Under the pieces are notes generated by a model. That model was given only the letters and a program-made list of their open reading frames with translations. It was not told the DNA's origin and did not search any database. From positions 62,001 to 126,000 of the forward strand of contig NZ_JABWGO010000009.1 in the NCBI RefSeq assembly GCF_013363995.1: a stretch of DNA of 64,000 nt. The letters run 5' to 3'. Each line of letters starts with the position of its first letter. The first letter of the stretch is position 1. This DNA comes from Nonomuraea rhodomycinica. GTDB lineage: Bacteria > Actinomycetota > Actinomycetes > Streptosporangiales > Streptosporangiaceae. Shown in pieces: positions 1-8,756 of this stretch. The position numbers and the translations under genes were made by a program.

Positions 1-1
1 G

Positions 2-58
2 GTGTCCACCGCGTGGACGTACGGTGAACGGACGGTGCTGACCCGCCGGTTCGCCTGA
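2..58 (+). CDS. 3' end of an unidentified gene cut by the window edge
   Basis: An open frame enters from the left edge and stops at a TGA at 56-58. It gives 18 residues ending in TVLTRRFA. The composition (arginine-rich end, high-GC third positions) suits a real gene end, and the next gene on the other strand ends 31 bases further on. There is too little sequence to assign a family, and a chance open frame of this length cannot be excluded. Confidence 0.4.
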   Translation: MSTAWTYGERTVLTRRFA

Positions 59-79
59 CGAGTCGCCCCCACGATGCCC

Positions 80-100
80 GAGGCCGGTTCAGCCGGCCTC
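80..100. terminator. Short hairpin between convergent gene ends
   Basis: A perfect 8-bp inverted repeat (GAGGCCGG / CCGGCCTC) with a 5-base loop lies between the two converging coding regions and includes the leftward gene's stop codon. There is no T-run, which is common for terminators in high-GC actinobacteria. Its role as a terminator is inferred from position. Confidence 0.4.
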
Positions 101-529
101 GCGCAGGGCCGCGACCTGCCCGTTCATGCCGTTGCCCGTCCCGTTGGGCGCGGGCAGGATGGCCCAGACCGTGGTGGTGTCGCCGTCGTGGCGCACGCCC
201 CAGCTCTCGGCGACGTACTCGACGATGCCGAGCCCCCGGCCGCCGAGCGAGGACAGCGTGGGACGGCCGGCCCGCGGCTCGGTGGCCGCGCCCCCGTCGC
301 TCACCGCGACCTCGATGTGGTCGTCGTTGCGCAGCCACGCGACCTTGACCATGCCCGACGGCAGCGGATGCGCGTGCCGCAGCGCGTTGCTGAGCAGCTC
401 GCTCACCACGAGCACCGCGTCGTCGATCGCGGCGGCGAAGACCCCGCAATCGTGCAGGTCAGTGCTCAGACGCTGGCGGGCAACAGCGACGCTGGACGGC
501 GCGTACGGCAGCAGCACCACGCTTGACAC
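89..529 (-). CDS. ATP-binding protein, anti-sigma/RsbW-type HATPase
   Basis: A 146-residue single-domain protein of the GHKL ATPase fold, the kind used as RsbW-like anti-sigma or partner-switch kinases in actinobacteria. The N box region reads VVSELLSNALRHA, a DGG stretch follows, and GGRGLGIVEYVAESWG fits the G2/ATP-lid segment. I chose the GTG at 529 because GGAGG sits about 5 bases upstream; a longer frame to 568 lacks such a site. No anti-anti-sigma or sigma gene is adjacent, so its partner is unknown. The next gene upstream on the same strand is a sensor kinase about 140 bases away, so the two may or may not be co-transcribed. Cytoplasmic; specific substrate not determinable. Confidence 0.85.
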   Translation of the reverse strand: MSSVVLLPYAPSSVAVARQRLSTDLHDCGVFAAAIDDAVLVVSELLSNALRHAHPLPSGMVKVAWLRNDDHIEVAVSDGGAATEPRAGRPTLSSLGGRGLGIVEYVAESWGVRHDGDTTTVWAILPAPNGTGNGMNGQVAALREAG

Positions 530-671
530 ACCCACCTCCCCGTCTTCATGTGCCCCCCGCGGGAACACCCCCGGTACGACCGAAATGCCCCGTTACTCAA
601 TCCCAGAAACCGGATCTCGATCACAGCTTGTCCACATCGGACGATAGGTCAGCTCAACCGTGACCACCTCG

Positions 672-2570
672 TTACCACACCGGTGTGTCGGATCCGATAG
701 GGGGAGCCGCGGCGAGAACCATCCGCATCCGGGTGCCTCCACCCGGTCGCGGATGGGCGCTCACGTCGCCCCCCTGGGCCCGCGCGAGGCTGCGCACGAT
801 GTAGAGCCCGAGCCCCACTCCGCCGAACCTCCTCCGGTCGCCGCTCTCCACCTGGACGAACCTCTCGAAGATCCGCTCCCGGTCGGGCGCGGCGATGCCG
901 ACGCCCTCGTCGTCCACGACCACGACCACCCTGTCGTCCTCCGGCCACGCCTCGACCCTGATCAGCCCGCCCTTCGGTGAGTACTTGAAGGCGTTCTCCA
1001 GCAGCTGGCCGAGCACGATGTCGGTGGCCAGCGCGTCACCCTTCACGTACGGCAGGCCGTCGGGGATGTCCACCTCGACCCGGTGCGTATCGGACAACTC
1101 GGGCAATCCTAACGTCGCCGCATTTATCCGCTCAGCCAGGTCGAAGGTTTCCACCCGTACCTTCAGCTCGTCGGCGCCCGCCCGCGAGCCGAGCAGCAGA
1201 TGGTCCATGAGCTGCCCCAGCGAGCGGGCCCGCTCGGCGATCGTGTGGACGGCCGAGCGGCGCTCCGGGTCGCTCAGCTTGTCCCAGCGCGCGTCGAGCG
1301 TGCTGGCGAAGCCGCGCACGATCGTGATCGGGGTGCGCAGCTCGTGGCTGGTCGTCGCCAGGAACAGGTCCTTGGCCTCCTCCAGCTCCTTGGCCCGGGT
1401 CACGTCGCGGAAGTCGACCACAGTCTCGCCGGTCGCGTCCACGCGGGCGCTCACCACGTCGAGCCAGCGGCCCGTGCCGAGCTGGAACGTCAGCTTCTCC
1501 CCCGGCCTGGGCAGCGGGAACGGCGGCGGCCCGCCCTTCACCGCGTCGGAGGCCAGCCCGGTCAGCTCGGCCGCCGCGGGGTTCCACCGGATGACCCGGC
1601 CCGCCCCGTCGAGCACCGCGATGCCGTCGGCGCTGGCGTCGAACACCGCCTGCTCGTGCGCCCGCTGCCGCACCGCCTCCTGGTAGGCCATGGCGTTGCC
1701 CACGGCGATGCCGGCGTGCCCGGCCAGCAGCTCCAGCAGCTCCAGCTCCAGGTGGCCGGGCTTGCGCCGGGCGTACAGCGCGTAGAGCGCGCCGTACGGC
1801 CGCCCGCCCACGGCGGCGAGGCCGAGCGCGATCGTGTGCAGGCCGCTCAGCTCGGCCCACACCAGCTCGTCCAGCCCCTGCGACTCCAGCAGGACCGTCT
1901 TGCCGGTGCGCAGCAGCTTGTCCACCAGGCTGGTGCGCAGGCCGGCCGTGGCGCCCTTGAGCGTCTCGGGCAGCCGGTGCGCGCTGACCAGGCGCAGCCG
2001 CTCCCCCTCGATGAGCACGAACCCGCCCGCGTCGGCGCCCGTCAGCTCGGTCAGGCTGCCCGCGATCCGGTCGAGGACGGCCGGCAGCTCCAGCTCGGCG
2101 TTGATGTCGCCGACCACGTCGGTCAGCCGGCGCACCAGGCGGACCCGGCGCGCCATGCGCTCGCTCGCCGCCTCCTCGGCCGCCGCGCGGTGGTGGACGC
2201 ACACGTAGCCCACCACCGAGCTGCCCATGACCAGCGGCCCGATGTCCACCGTCACGTCGAGCACGCGGCCGTCGCGGCGTAACCGCTTGGTGCGCAGCGT
2301 CACCTGGTCGCCGGTGCGCACGCGTTCGAGCACCGCGTTGTGCTCGGCCGTCAGCTCCCCCGGCACGATCGGCGCCCTGCGGCCCAGCATCTCCTCGGCG
2401 CTCCAGCCGAAGAGCCGCTCGGCGGCCGGGGTCCACACCAGCACGGTCTGGTCCCGGTCGAGCGCGATCAGCGCGTTGGGCGAGCCGGCGAGCACCGCGC
2501 GAGCGATCTCGTCGTCACTGCCGGCCCACTCGTCACCCACACCTCCATAGTGCCCGCGCTGCGGGGCCAC
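672..2570 (-). CDS. PAS/GAF/PAS sensor histidine kinase
   Basis: A 632-residue soluble-looking histidine kinase with no clear membrane segment. In order: PAS (about 20-125, with a WTPAAERLFGWS core), GAF (about 150-295), a second PAS (about 305-395), HisKA with the phospho-acceptor motif SHELRTP near residue 410, and HATPase_c near 510-620 with N box QLLENAFKYS and G boxes DDEGVGIA and GGVGLGLYIVRS. PAS and GAF domains normally bind small ligands or sense redox or light; which applies here cannot be read from sequence. No response regulator is adjacent, so it is an orphan kinase. The start is uncertain: GTG at 2570 has no good ribosome site, while GGAGG lies almost on top of an internal GTG at 2540. 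Confidence 0.9.
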   Translation of the reverse strand: MAPQRGHYGGVGDEWAGSDDEIARAVLAGSPNALIALDRDQTVLVWTPAAERLFGWSAEEMLGRRAPIVPGELTAEHNAVLERVRTGDQVTLRTKRLRRDGRVLDVTVDIGPLVMGSSVVGYVCVHHRAAAEEAASERMARRVRLVRRLTDVVGDINAELELPAVLDRIAGSLTELTGADAGGFVLIEGERLRLVSAHRLPETLKGATAGLRTSLVDKLLRTGKTVLLESQGLDELVWAELSGLHTIALGLAAVGGRPYGALYALYARRKPGHLELELLELLAGHAGIAVGNAMAYQEAVRQRAHEQAVFDASADGIAVLDGAGRVIRWNPAAAELTGLASDAVKGGPPPFPLPRPGEKLTFQLGTGRWLDVVSARVDATGETVVDFRDVTRAKELEEAKDLFLATTSHELRTPITIVRGFASTLDARWDKLSDPERRSAVHTIAERARSLGQLMDHLLLGSRAGADELKVRVETFDLAERINAATLGLPELSDTHRVEVDIPDGLPYVKGDALATDIVLGQLLENAFKYSPKGGLIRVEAWPEDDRVVVVVDDEGVGIAAPDRERIFERFVQVESGDRRRFGGVGLGLYIVRSLARAQGGDVSAHPRPGGGTRMRMVLAAAPPIGSDTPVW

Positions 2571-2633
2571 CGTCGGCCGATCCGTCCGATACGCTGCCGA
2601 TCACGACCTACCAGGTGAGAAGAGGGTGAGCGG

Positions 2634-3194
2634 ATGTCGAGCGGTGATCTCGATGCCCTGCTACGGGTGACCTCCGCCACCTACCGCGGGGAGACGCCCC
2701 CGGACATCGCGTTCGGCACCTACGACGGCGCCGTGGGACGCCTGGTGCTCGCGGTCTCCGGCAAGGGCGTCGTGGCGTGCAGCTTCGAGGACGAGAACAC
2801 GGTGTACGAGCGGGTGATGCGGCACGTGGGCACGTTCATCGGGCCCGACCCCGGGCGGCTGGACCCGGTGCGCCGCGAGCTCGACGCGTACTTCTCGGGG
2901 CGGCTGCGGGCCTTCACCACGCCGGTGGACCTGGCCCTGGCCACCCCGTTCGCGCGTACGGTGCTGCAGAAGACGATGGCGGTGCCGTACGGCACGACGA
3001 CGACGCTCGGCGAGATCGGCGAGCGCATCGGGCGGCCGCGCGCGCTGCGGGCGGTCGGCAACGCGCTGATGGCCAACCCGGTGTGCGTGGTCGTGCCCTG
3101 CCACCGGATCGTGCCCGGCGACGGCGAGCTCGGCGACTACGCCGGTGGCGTGGCCGCCAAGCGGCACCTGCTCACCGTGGAGTCCCGCTCCTGA
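2634..3194 (+). CDS. ogt: Methylated-DNA-protein cysteine methyltransferase
   Basis: A 186-residue O6-alkylguanine-DNA alkyltransferase. It removes alkyl groups from O6 of guanine by transferring them irreversibly to its own cysteine. The active-site motif VVPCHRI is intact near residue 158, preceded by the helix-turn-helix recognition region (TTLGEIGERIGRPRALRAVGNAL) and followed by YAGGVAAKRHLL, as in Ogt. The N-terminal RNase H-like domain is present. AGAAGAGGG upstream supports the ATG at 2634. Its end overlaps the end of the convergent permease gene by 23 bases. It stands alone as a repair gene here; a diverged Ada-AlkA fusion lies 39 kb away. Confidence 0.95.
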   Translation: MSSGDLDALLRVTSATYRGETPPDIAFGTYDGAVGRLVLAVSGKGVVACSFEDENTVYERVMRHVGTFIGPDPGRLDPVRRELDAYFSGRLRAFTTPVDLALATPFARTVLQKTMAVPYGTTTTLGEIGERIGRPRALRAVGNALMANPVCVVVPCHRIVPGDGELGDYAGGVAAKRHLLTVESRS

Positions 3195-4536
3195 CCGCCG
3201 GCGACCGGCCGGCCCGGCGCGCGACCAGGCCGATGGCGAGCGTGACCAGGGAGGCCACGAGCGCCGCGCCCAGCGCGCCGTTCATCCACGGCTGCCGGGT
3301 GAAGCCGATCGCCGCGCGCGCCCACGCCCAGAACTCGTCCCAGACGGCGACGGTCGGCGTCGAGGTGGTCAGCCAGTACGCCACGAAGCCGAGCGCCCAG
3401 GGCACCAGCATCGACCGGCGGGCCGGCGCGTCCTCCTCGGTGTTCCACCGGGCGGCGCCGCCGAGCAGGAAGTAGTCCACGGCGAGCACCGCGAACATCG
3501 GCACGAACACCGCGCCGATGACGCCGAGGAACGCGCCGTAGGAGTTCACGTCGACCAGCAGCGCGAGCCCGGTGGTGAACACGCCGATGGCGACGGTGAA
3601 GATCCGCCGGTCGACACGCGGCATGAGGTTCTGCAGCGAGACGGTGGTGGAGTAGACGTTCGCGAACGACTGGTCCGTCTCGCGCACCACGAGCACGGCG
3701 AAGAACAGCGCGCCCAGCGGCGCCGCGACGAACGCGCCGAACACCGCGGTGGAGTCGGCCTGGATCGCGGCCGCCCCGGTGATGGCCACCGCGTACACGC
3801 CGAGCCCCAAGCACGCCACCTGGGCCACCGTGTAGCCGCCGACGACGCCGGTGAACGCGGCGGCGCTGGACCGCGAGTGCCGGGCGAAGTCGGCCGCCAT
3901 CGGCACCCACGAGACCGACAGCGCGATCACGTAGTCGACGGCCGGCGCGAACGCCTGCCACGAGCCGCCGGTCTGCGGCTGGACGTGGCCGAGGAAGTCC
4001 ACGGCGAACCAGATCAGCGCGAGGATCACGGCGACCGTGACGTAGCGGCGCAGCAGCCGCACCGAGCCGAGCGGCCACAGGGTCAGCGAGGTGGTCAGGA
4101 CGCCGGCCGCGACCACCCACACCGCGTACGGCACCGCCGGTCCGAAGATGGCGCTCGCGCCCATGGCGATCACCCAGAGCTCGAAGGCGCCCCAGCCGAC
4201 CATCTGGATGATGTTGAGCACGGTCGGCACGTACGACTGCCGCGCCCCGAACAGGCCGCGCAGCAGCACCATCGCCGGCCGGCCGGTCTGCGTGCCCGGG
4301 ATGGCGGCCAGCCCCACCATCGCGGTGCCGATCAGGCTGCCCACGACCGTGGCGGTGAGGGCGGCGGCGAGGCTCAGCGGCGCGCCGCCAAGCGGGTCGA
4401 GCAGGAAGAGCGCGCCGGAGAAGCCCAGCAGGCTGACGCCGAGGTTGGCCCAGAGCGCCCCCTGGTCGAGCACGCCGAGCGTCTTCGGCGGCGGCTCGTC
4501 GAGGGTCAGCGGGACTTCGTTGACGGCATGCGTCAT
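3172..4536 (-). CDS. cytX: NCS1-family permease, CytX-type HMP transporter
   Basis: A 454-residue polytopic membrane protein (about 12 hydrophobic segments) of the nucleobase:cation symporter-1 family. The conserved stretch around ETDQSFANVYSTTVSLQN, about two-thirds along, fits CytX/CodB-like members. The substrate call, hydroxymethylpyrimidine (HMP, the thiamine precursor), rests mainly on context: the gene lies directly behind a TPP riboswitch, the classic position of cytX. ATG at 4536 is preferred over GTG at 4539 because AGGGAG then sits 6 bases upstream, and that site is the 3' end of the riboswitch itself. A TenA-family salvage gene lies 7 kb away. Cytosine transport is the main alternative substrate. 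Confidence 0.88.
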   Translation of the reverse strand: MTHAVNEVPLTLDEPPPKTLGVLDQGALWANLGVSLLGFSGALFLLDPLGGAPLSLAAALTATVVGSLIGTAMVGLAAIPGTQTGRPAMVLLRGLFGARQSYVPTVLNIIQMVGWGAFELWVIAMGASAIFGPAVPYAVWVVAAGVLTTSLTLWPLGSVRLLRRYVTVAVILALIWFAVDFLGHVQPQTGGSWQAFAPAVDYVIALSVSWVPMAADFARHSRSSAAAFTGVVGGYTVAQVACLGLGVYAVAITGAAAIQADSTAVFGAFVAAPLGALFFAVLVVRETDQSFANVYSTTVSLQNLMPRVDRRIFTVAIGVFTTGLALLVDVNSYGAFLGVIGAVFVPMFAVLAVDYFLLGGAARWNTEEDAPARRSMLVPWALGFVAYWLTTSTPTVAVWDEFWAWARAAIGFTRQPWMNGALGAALVASLVTLAIGLVARRAGRSPAVRSGTPR

Positions 4537-4542
4537 CACACA

Positions 4543-4632
4543 CTCCCTACGCCGGCATTACCCGGACAGGTTCATGCGGTCGGCAGCAGCGATAGCTGCC
4601 CTCTCAGCCCGGTGACCCCGAGCTCCCGCGTT
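4543..4632 (-). ncRNA. TPP riboswitch (THI element) upstream of cytX
   Basis: Read on the minus strand, the leader carries the hallmark THI-box blocks in order: GGGCTGAGAG near 4610-4601, the variable P3 hairpin GGCAGC...GCTGCC, then CATGAACCTG, GGGTAATGCC and GGCGTAGGGA ending near 4543. These match the pyrimidine-sensing and pyrophosphate-sensing helices of the thiamine pyrophosphate aptamer. The terminal GTAGGGAG is also the Shine-Dalgarno sequence of the permease, so TPP binding should hide the ribosome site directly (translational control). There is no room for a separate terminator between aptamer and start codon. Confidence 0.95.
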
Positions 4633-4707
4633 GGCTCATGAAGTTGGCGCCCTCATATTGCCTCATGAGCGGACATCTGGCCACAGTGAGCCCCCGATAT
4701 CTCAGGC

Positions 4708-5628
4708 TCAGGGGCGGGGGATGGCCACAGCGGTGTACGGCGTGGTGGGGGTCGGGGTGGTGTCGAAGCGGGCGTTGGGCAGGTAGAGCCGGTCCCTGAA
4801 GGCGGCCATGGTCGCCGGTACGTCGAAGCGGCGGTCGGTCACGCGCCGTACGACGCGGCCGTCGGTCCCCGTCTCGTTCAGCCGCAGGACGGTCACGGTG
4901 TTGAGCCGGTTCTGCACGGCGTACAGCGTCCGGCCCCGCAGCAGCAGGCCGTCGCCTTCCTTCAGCGACTCACCGTGCAGGTTCACCCGGCGGGTCCGGC
5001 CGGACCGGCTGACGCGGAACAGCCCGCCGGTGTTCGACTGCACGACGAGCAGGCCCCGGCCGTCCGGCGTGGGTGTGATGCCGTTGGCGTTGAAGCCCTT
5101 GTGGTACACCAGGTCGCCGGTGAGCCTGATCCGCCGCGCGGCGGCGGGCAGGCGTCCGCCGCGCAGCGGCAGCTCGTACAGCACGGGGTTGGTGGAGTCG
5201 GTGATCCACGCGGCGCCGTGGGTGATGGTGAGGTCGTTGACGAACGCCGGGCCGCTCGCCAACCGGTAGGTGGCCAGTGTCCCGCCGGTGCGCACGTCGA
5301 GGACACGCAGGTCACCGCCCGTGCCGCCGGCCACGAACAGCCGTCCGCCGGAGTCGAGGGTCATGCCGAGGGCCGGCGTGCCCGGTCCCCGGCTGAAGAT
5401 CTCACCACGCCCGGTGCGCAGGTCGGCGCGGTAGATCGAGCCGTCGGCCATGGAGCCGATGTAGGCGTACGGGCCGGGGCCGATGGCGATCCCCTCGGGC
5501 CGGAAGCCGTCGGGCAGCGGGATCGACCGCGGGAACCTCCCGGCCTGCCCGTCCGTCGCCGCTCCGGCGGAGCCGCCCGTGGTGACGGCCAGCGCGAGCG
5601 CGGCGGTGACCGCGACGAGAACCTTCAT
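4708..5628 (-). CDS. Secreted SMP-30/gluconolactonase-like beta-propeller protein
   Basis: A 306-residue protein with a Sec signal peptide (MKVLVAVTAALALAVTTGG...AGA) and then repeated beta-propeller-like blades (PEGIAIGPGPYAYIGSM, ALGMTLDSGGRLFVAGG, NGITPTPDGRGLLVV), as in the SMP-30/gluconolactonase superfamily. Enzymatic activity is unproven; many exported members are uncharacterised sugar-lactone or binding proteins. Its ATG overlaps the stop of the upstream NmrA-like gene by ATGA, so the two are translationally coupled and form the last part of a three-gene operon with an MFS exporter. Acts outside the cytoplasm. Confidence 0.8.
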   Translation of the reverse strand: MKVLVAVTAALALAVTTGGSAGAATDGQAGRFPRSIPLPDGFRPEGIAIGPGPYAYIGSMADGSIYRADLRTGRGEIFSRGPGTPALGMTLDSGGRLFVAGGTGGDLRVLDVRTGGTLATYRLASGPAFVNDLTITHGAAWITDSTNPVLYELPLRGGRLPAAARRIRLTGDLVYHKGFNANGITPTPDGRGLLVVQSNTGGLFRVSRSGRTRRVNLHGESLKEGDGLLLRGRTLYAVQNRLNTVTVLRLNETGTDGRVVRRVTDRRFDVPATMAAFRDRLYLPNARFDTTPTPTTPYTAVAIPRP

Positions 5629-6524
5629 CGGACGTCCTCCTGGTCGTGGCGGGCCGCGGTGAACGCCGCGGCGTGGTCGCGGGCGAAGTCGGCGATGTCG
5701 CGCGGACGGCGGCCGAGGAGCTCGGCGACCGTGCCGGTGGTGAAGTCGCCCCAGCCGGCGGCGTACGCCTGCGCGTACTCCTCCAGCATGTCGACGATCC
5801 AGGCCGGGACGCCGTGGCCGAGCAGGGACTTGCGCTTGGCGTCGTCGCTGACCGGCAGGTACGTGACGGGCCTGCCGAGGACGCGGCCCAGCTCGCCGGC
5901 GACCTCGTCGAACCCGAGCGAGCGCGGGCCGGTGAGGGTGTACGTCCTGCCGTGGTGGCGATCGGGGTCGTCGAGCAGCACGCGGGCGGCGCACGCGGCG
6001 ATGTCGCGCACGTCGATCATGCCGACCCGCCCGGTGGCCATGTTCAGCGGGAACGTGCCGGTGGCGGAGATGTCGCCCGCCTCGTTCAGCAGGTTCTGCA
6101 TGAACCAGTGGGGACGCAGGATCGTCCAGCGCATGCCGCACTGCTCGATCTCCCGGTCGGACAGCGCGTGCAGCCGGCCGCTGCGGTTGGGCGCGTCGTG
6201 CGCCGCGCCGACGACGGACAGGCGCACGACGCGCTCCACGCCGGCCTGGCGCGCGGCCCACAGGGCGTTCATGTGGTGCTCAGGAGCGCGCGGGCCGTTC
6301 GGGACGAGCAGCCACACGTCCTGCACGCCCTCGAAGGCGGGCGCGAGGGACCGGGGGTCTTCGAGGTCGCCGCGGACGACCTCGGCGCGGCCCGCGCGCG
6401 GGCTCCGGGCCGGGTCGCGGACGAGGGCGCGGAGGTTCACCTCGGCGCCGTCCAGCGCGTCGATCAGCGCGGTGGACACGGTGCCGGTGGCTCCGGTGAT
6501 CAGCACGGTGCGAGGCACGCTCAT
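5625..6524 (-). CDS. NmrA-like NAD(P)-binding protein
   Basis: A 299-residue atypical short-chain dehydrogenase of the NmrA/HSCARG type. The N-terminal Rossmann motif is VLITGATGTVSTAL (G-x-x-G-x-x form), followed by an acidic/basic second strand and DLEDPRSLAPAF. The Tyr-x-x-x-Lys catalytic pair of classical dehydrogenases is not evident, typical of NmrA-like redox sensors or NAD(P)H:quinone reductase-like members. It overlaps the MFS gene upstream (ATGA at 6521-6524) and the propeller gene downstream (ATGA), so it is the middle gene of an operon facing away from a LysR regulator. Role inferred: redox sensing or modification of the exporter's substrate. Confidence 0.85.
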   Translation of the reverse strand: MSVPRTVLITGATGTVSTALIDALDGAEVNLRALVRDPARSPRAGRAEVVRGDLEDPRSLAPAFEGVQDVWLLVPNGPRAPEHHMNALWAARQAGVERVVRLSVVGAAHDAPNRSGRLHALSDREIEQCGMRWTILRPHWFMQNLLNEAGDISATGTFPLNMATGRVGMIDVRDIAACAARVLLDDPDRHHGRTYTLTGPRSLGFDEVAGELGRVLGRPVTYLPVSDDAKRKSLLGHGVPAWIVDMLEEYAQAYAAGWGDFTTGTVAELLGRRPRDIADFARDHAAAFTAARHDQEDVR

Positions 6525-7774
6525 TCTCCCTTGGTGGTGGTGACGGGGGTACGGACCAGGGCCAGCGGGGGCCTGCCCGCGGCCCGGTTGACGGTGACGC
6601 GCTCCAGGACCCACAGCACGACGGTCCCGGCCGAGAGGGCGGCGCCCAGGACGCACACGCCGGTCCAGCCGCCGCGCGCCCAGACCGCGGAGGCCAGCGC
6701 GGACCCGGCCGCGCCGCCGACGAACATGCTGGTCATGAGGGCGGAGTTGATCCGGTTGCGGGCCTCGGGCCGCAGCGCGTAGACGACGTTCTGGCTGCTG
6801 TTGAGCACCGCCTGATGCGCCAGGTCCAGCACGACCACGCCGGCGAGCAGGAAGCCCAGCGAGCTCGCCCCGGCCGCCATCGCCGCCCAGGACGCGACGA
6901 GCAGGACCGTCCCGGCGCCGCTCACGACCTGGACCAGCCCGCGGTCGGCCAGCCGCCCCGCCACCGTGGCGGTCAGCGCGCCCACGGCGCCGACCAGCCC
7001 GAACAGGCCGATGGCCGACTCCGACCACGCGTACGGCGCCCCCACCAGCAGGAAGGTCAGCGACGTCCACAGCACGCTGAACGTGGCCAGGCTCAACGCG
7101 ACCATGCCCGCCCGCCACCGCAGCAACGGCTCCAGCCGGAACATCGCCACCGTCGAGCGCAGCAGGCCGAGGTACGACTGGCGCGCGCCGTCCCCGCCGA
7201 GCCGGGGCAGGAAGGCGCGCAGCAGCACGGCCATCAGCGCCATCAGCACCGCGCCCGCCCAGTAGACGGTGCGCCAGCCGCCCAGCTCCGACAGCGCCCC
7301 TGAGGCGGTGCGTGCCAGCAGCAGGCCGAGCATCAGCCCGGTCATCACCGTGCCGACCACCTTGCCGCGCTCGGCCGGGTCCGCCAGCGTCGCCGCGAAC
7401 GGCACCACGACCTGCGCGCCCACCGAGGTCAGCGCGGTCAGGGCCGTGCTCACCATGAGCACCGCGCCGTTGGGCGCCATGGCCGACACCAGCAGGAACA
7501 CCGCGGTCGCTCCGTAGAGCGTCACGGCGAGCCGCCGCCGCTCCATCAGGTCGCCGAGCGGCACGAGCAGGATCAGGCCCAGCGCGTACCCGGCCTGCGC
7601 GGCGGTCACGAGCAGCGCCGCCGACGCCGGTGCGACCTCCAGCTCCCGGCCGATCAGGTCGAGCAGCGGCTGCGCGAAGTAGTTACCCGCGACCGCCAGC
7701 CCGGTCGCGACCGACATGAGCAGAAGCAGCCCGCGCGGCAGGCCGCCGGCTGGGTGAGGTGTCGTCGCCGTCAT
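6521..7774 (-). CDS. MFS transporter
   Basis: A 417-residue major facilitator superfamily transporter with about 12 transmembrane segments. The loop after TM2 reads GDLMERRRLAVTLYG, the MFS motif A region, and motif C-like glycine/proline residues follow in TM5. It resembles the sugar-efflux/drug-resistance-like branch often found beside LysR regulators. It is the first gene of the leftward operon and shares an 80-bp divergent promoter region with the LysR gene. Export of a small toxic or signalling molecule is likely; the substrate cannot be read from sequence. Confidence 0.9.
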   Translation of the reverse strand: MTATTPHPAGGLPRGLLLLMSVATGLAVAGNYFAQPLLDLIGRELEVAPASAALLVTAAQAGYALGLILLVPLGDLMERRRLAVTLYGATAVFLLVSAMAPNGAVLMVSTALTALTSVGAQVVVPFAATLADPAERGKVVGTVMTGLMLGLLLARTASGALSELGGWRTVYWAGAVLMALMAVLLRAFLPRLGGDGARQSYLGLLRSTVAMFRLEPLLRWRAGMVALSLATFSVLWTSLTFLLVGAPYAWSESAIGLFGLVGAVGALTATVAGRLADRGLVQVVSGAGTVLLVASWAAMAAGASSLGFLLAGVVVLDLAHQAVLNSSQNVVYALRPEARNRINSALMTSMFVGGAAGSALASAVWARGGWTGVCVLGAALSAGTVVLWVLERVTVNRAAGRPPLALVRTPVTTTKGE

Positions 7775-7833
7775 GCCCCCAAGCTTCGGACCCGGAGCAT
7801 CTATGAGTCCAACGCATGTTTGTCATCGAACCG

Positions 7834-7848
7834 ATCGTGCATCACGAT
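7834..7848. promoter_or_regulatory. LysR-type T-N11-A operator
   Basis: ATCGTG-CAT-CACGAT is a perfect 6-bp inverted repeat with a 3-base centre and fits the T-N11-A rule for LysR regulators. It lies 6 bases before the LysR start codon and about 60 bases from the divergent MFS start. Its position suggests autoregulation of the LysR gene and activation of the MFS operon. Confidence 0.7.
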
Positions 7849-7854
7849 TGATCC

Positions 7855-8754
7855 ATGGAGCTGCAGCAGATGCGCTACGTCGTCGCGGTCGCGGAGACGA
7901 GCAACTTCACCCGCGCCGCCGAGCAGTGCCTGGTCGTCCAGTCCGCGCTGAGCCACCAGATCGCCCGCCTCGAACGCGAGCTGGGCGCCAAGCTGTTCGA
8001 GCGCACCAGCCGCCGCGTCCGGCTGACCCCCGCCGGCGAGGCGTTCCTGCCCGCGGCCCGTCAGGCGCTCGACGCCGCCGAACGCGCCCGCGCCGAGGTG
8101 GCGGCGGCCGCGGGCGAGATCCGCGGCCGGCTGGCCGTCGGCGCCATCCCCACCGTCGCGGCGGTCGATCTGCCGGCCGCGCTCAAGCGGTTCCACCAGC
8201 GGCATCGGCAGGTACGGATCACCCTCCGCTCCGGCGCGAGCGAGCGGCTCATCGAGCAGGTGCAGCAGGGCACCCTGGACGCCGCCTTCCTGGGGCTGCC
8301 CCTCGGTATGCGCCCCAAGGGCGTCCGCGGCCGCGAGCTGGCGCGCGGCGACCTCGTGGCCGTGGTGGCGCCGGGTCATCCGCTGGCGGAGGAGGAGCGC
8401 GTGGACCTGCGCCGGCTCGCGGACGAGCCGTTCGTCGACTTCCCCCCGGGCACCGCCGCGCGGGCCCAGACGGACGAGGCGTTCGCGGCGGCCGGGGTCC
8501 GGCGCGAGGTCGCCTTCGAGGTGACGACCGTGGACTTCATCGCCCGCCTGATCCGGGAGGGCCTGGGCATCGGGATGATGCCCGCCGCCTTCGTCTCCGA
8601 GCTCCCGGGCCTGCCCGTCCTCCAGCTCAGCGACGCCCCCGCCCGCATGGAGCACCTGATCTGGAGCCGGTTCGCGCCTTCCCCCGTCGCCGCGGCGTTC
8701 CTCGCCACCCTCGGCGTCTCGGCGGCCGAGTGCTCGGGATCCCCGGACTCGTGA
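7855..8754 (+). CDS. LysR-family transcriptional regulator
   Basis: A 299-residue LysR regulator. The N-terminal winged helix-turn-helix (MELQQMRYVVAVAETSNFTRAAEQCLV..., residues 1-60) carries the family signature through SALSHQIARLERELGAKLFER. The substrate-binding domain follows from about 90 (LAVGAIPTVAAVDLPAALKRFHQRH), with a typical hinge and the FVDFPPGTAAR effector-pocket segment. It is divergent from the MFS-NmrA-propeller operon, the usual arrangement for its target. A perfect T-N11-A palindrome sits immediately before the start. The effector is unknown. Confidence 0.93.
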   Translation: MELQQMRYVVAVAETSNFTRAAEQCLVVQSALSHQIARLERELGAKLFERTSRRVRLTPAGEAFLPAARQALDAAERARAEVAAAAGEIRGRLAVGAIPTVAAVDLPAALKRFHQRHRQVRITLRSGASERLIEQVQQGTLDAAFLGLPLGMRPKGVRGRELARGDLVAVVAPGHPLAEEERVDLRRLADEPFVDFPPGTAARAQTDEAFAAAGVRREVAFEVTTVDFIARLIREGLGIGMMPAAFVSELPGLPVLQLSDAPARMEHLIWSRFAPSPVAAAFLATLGVSAAECSGSPDS

Positions 8755-8756
8755 CG

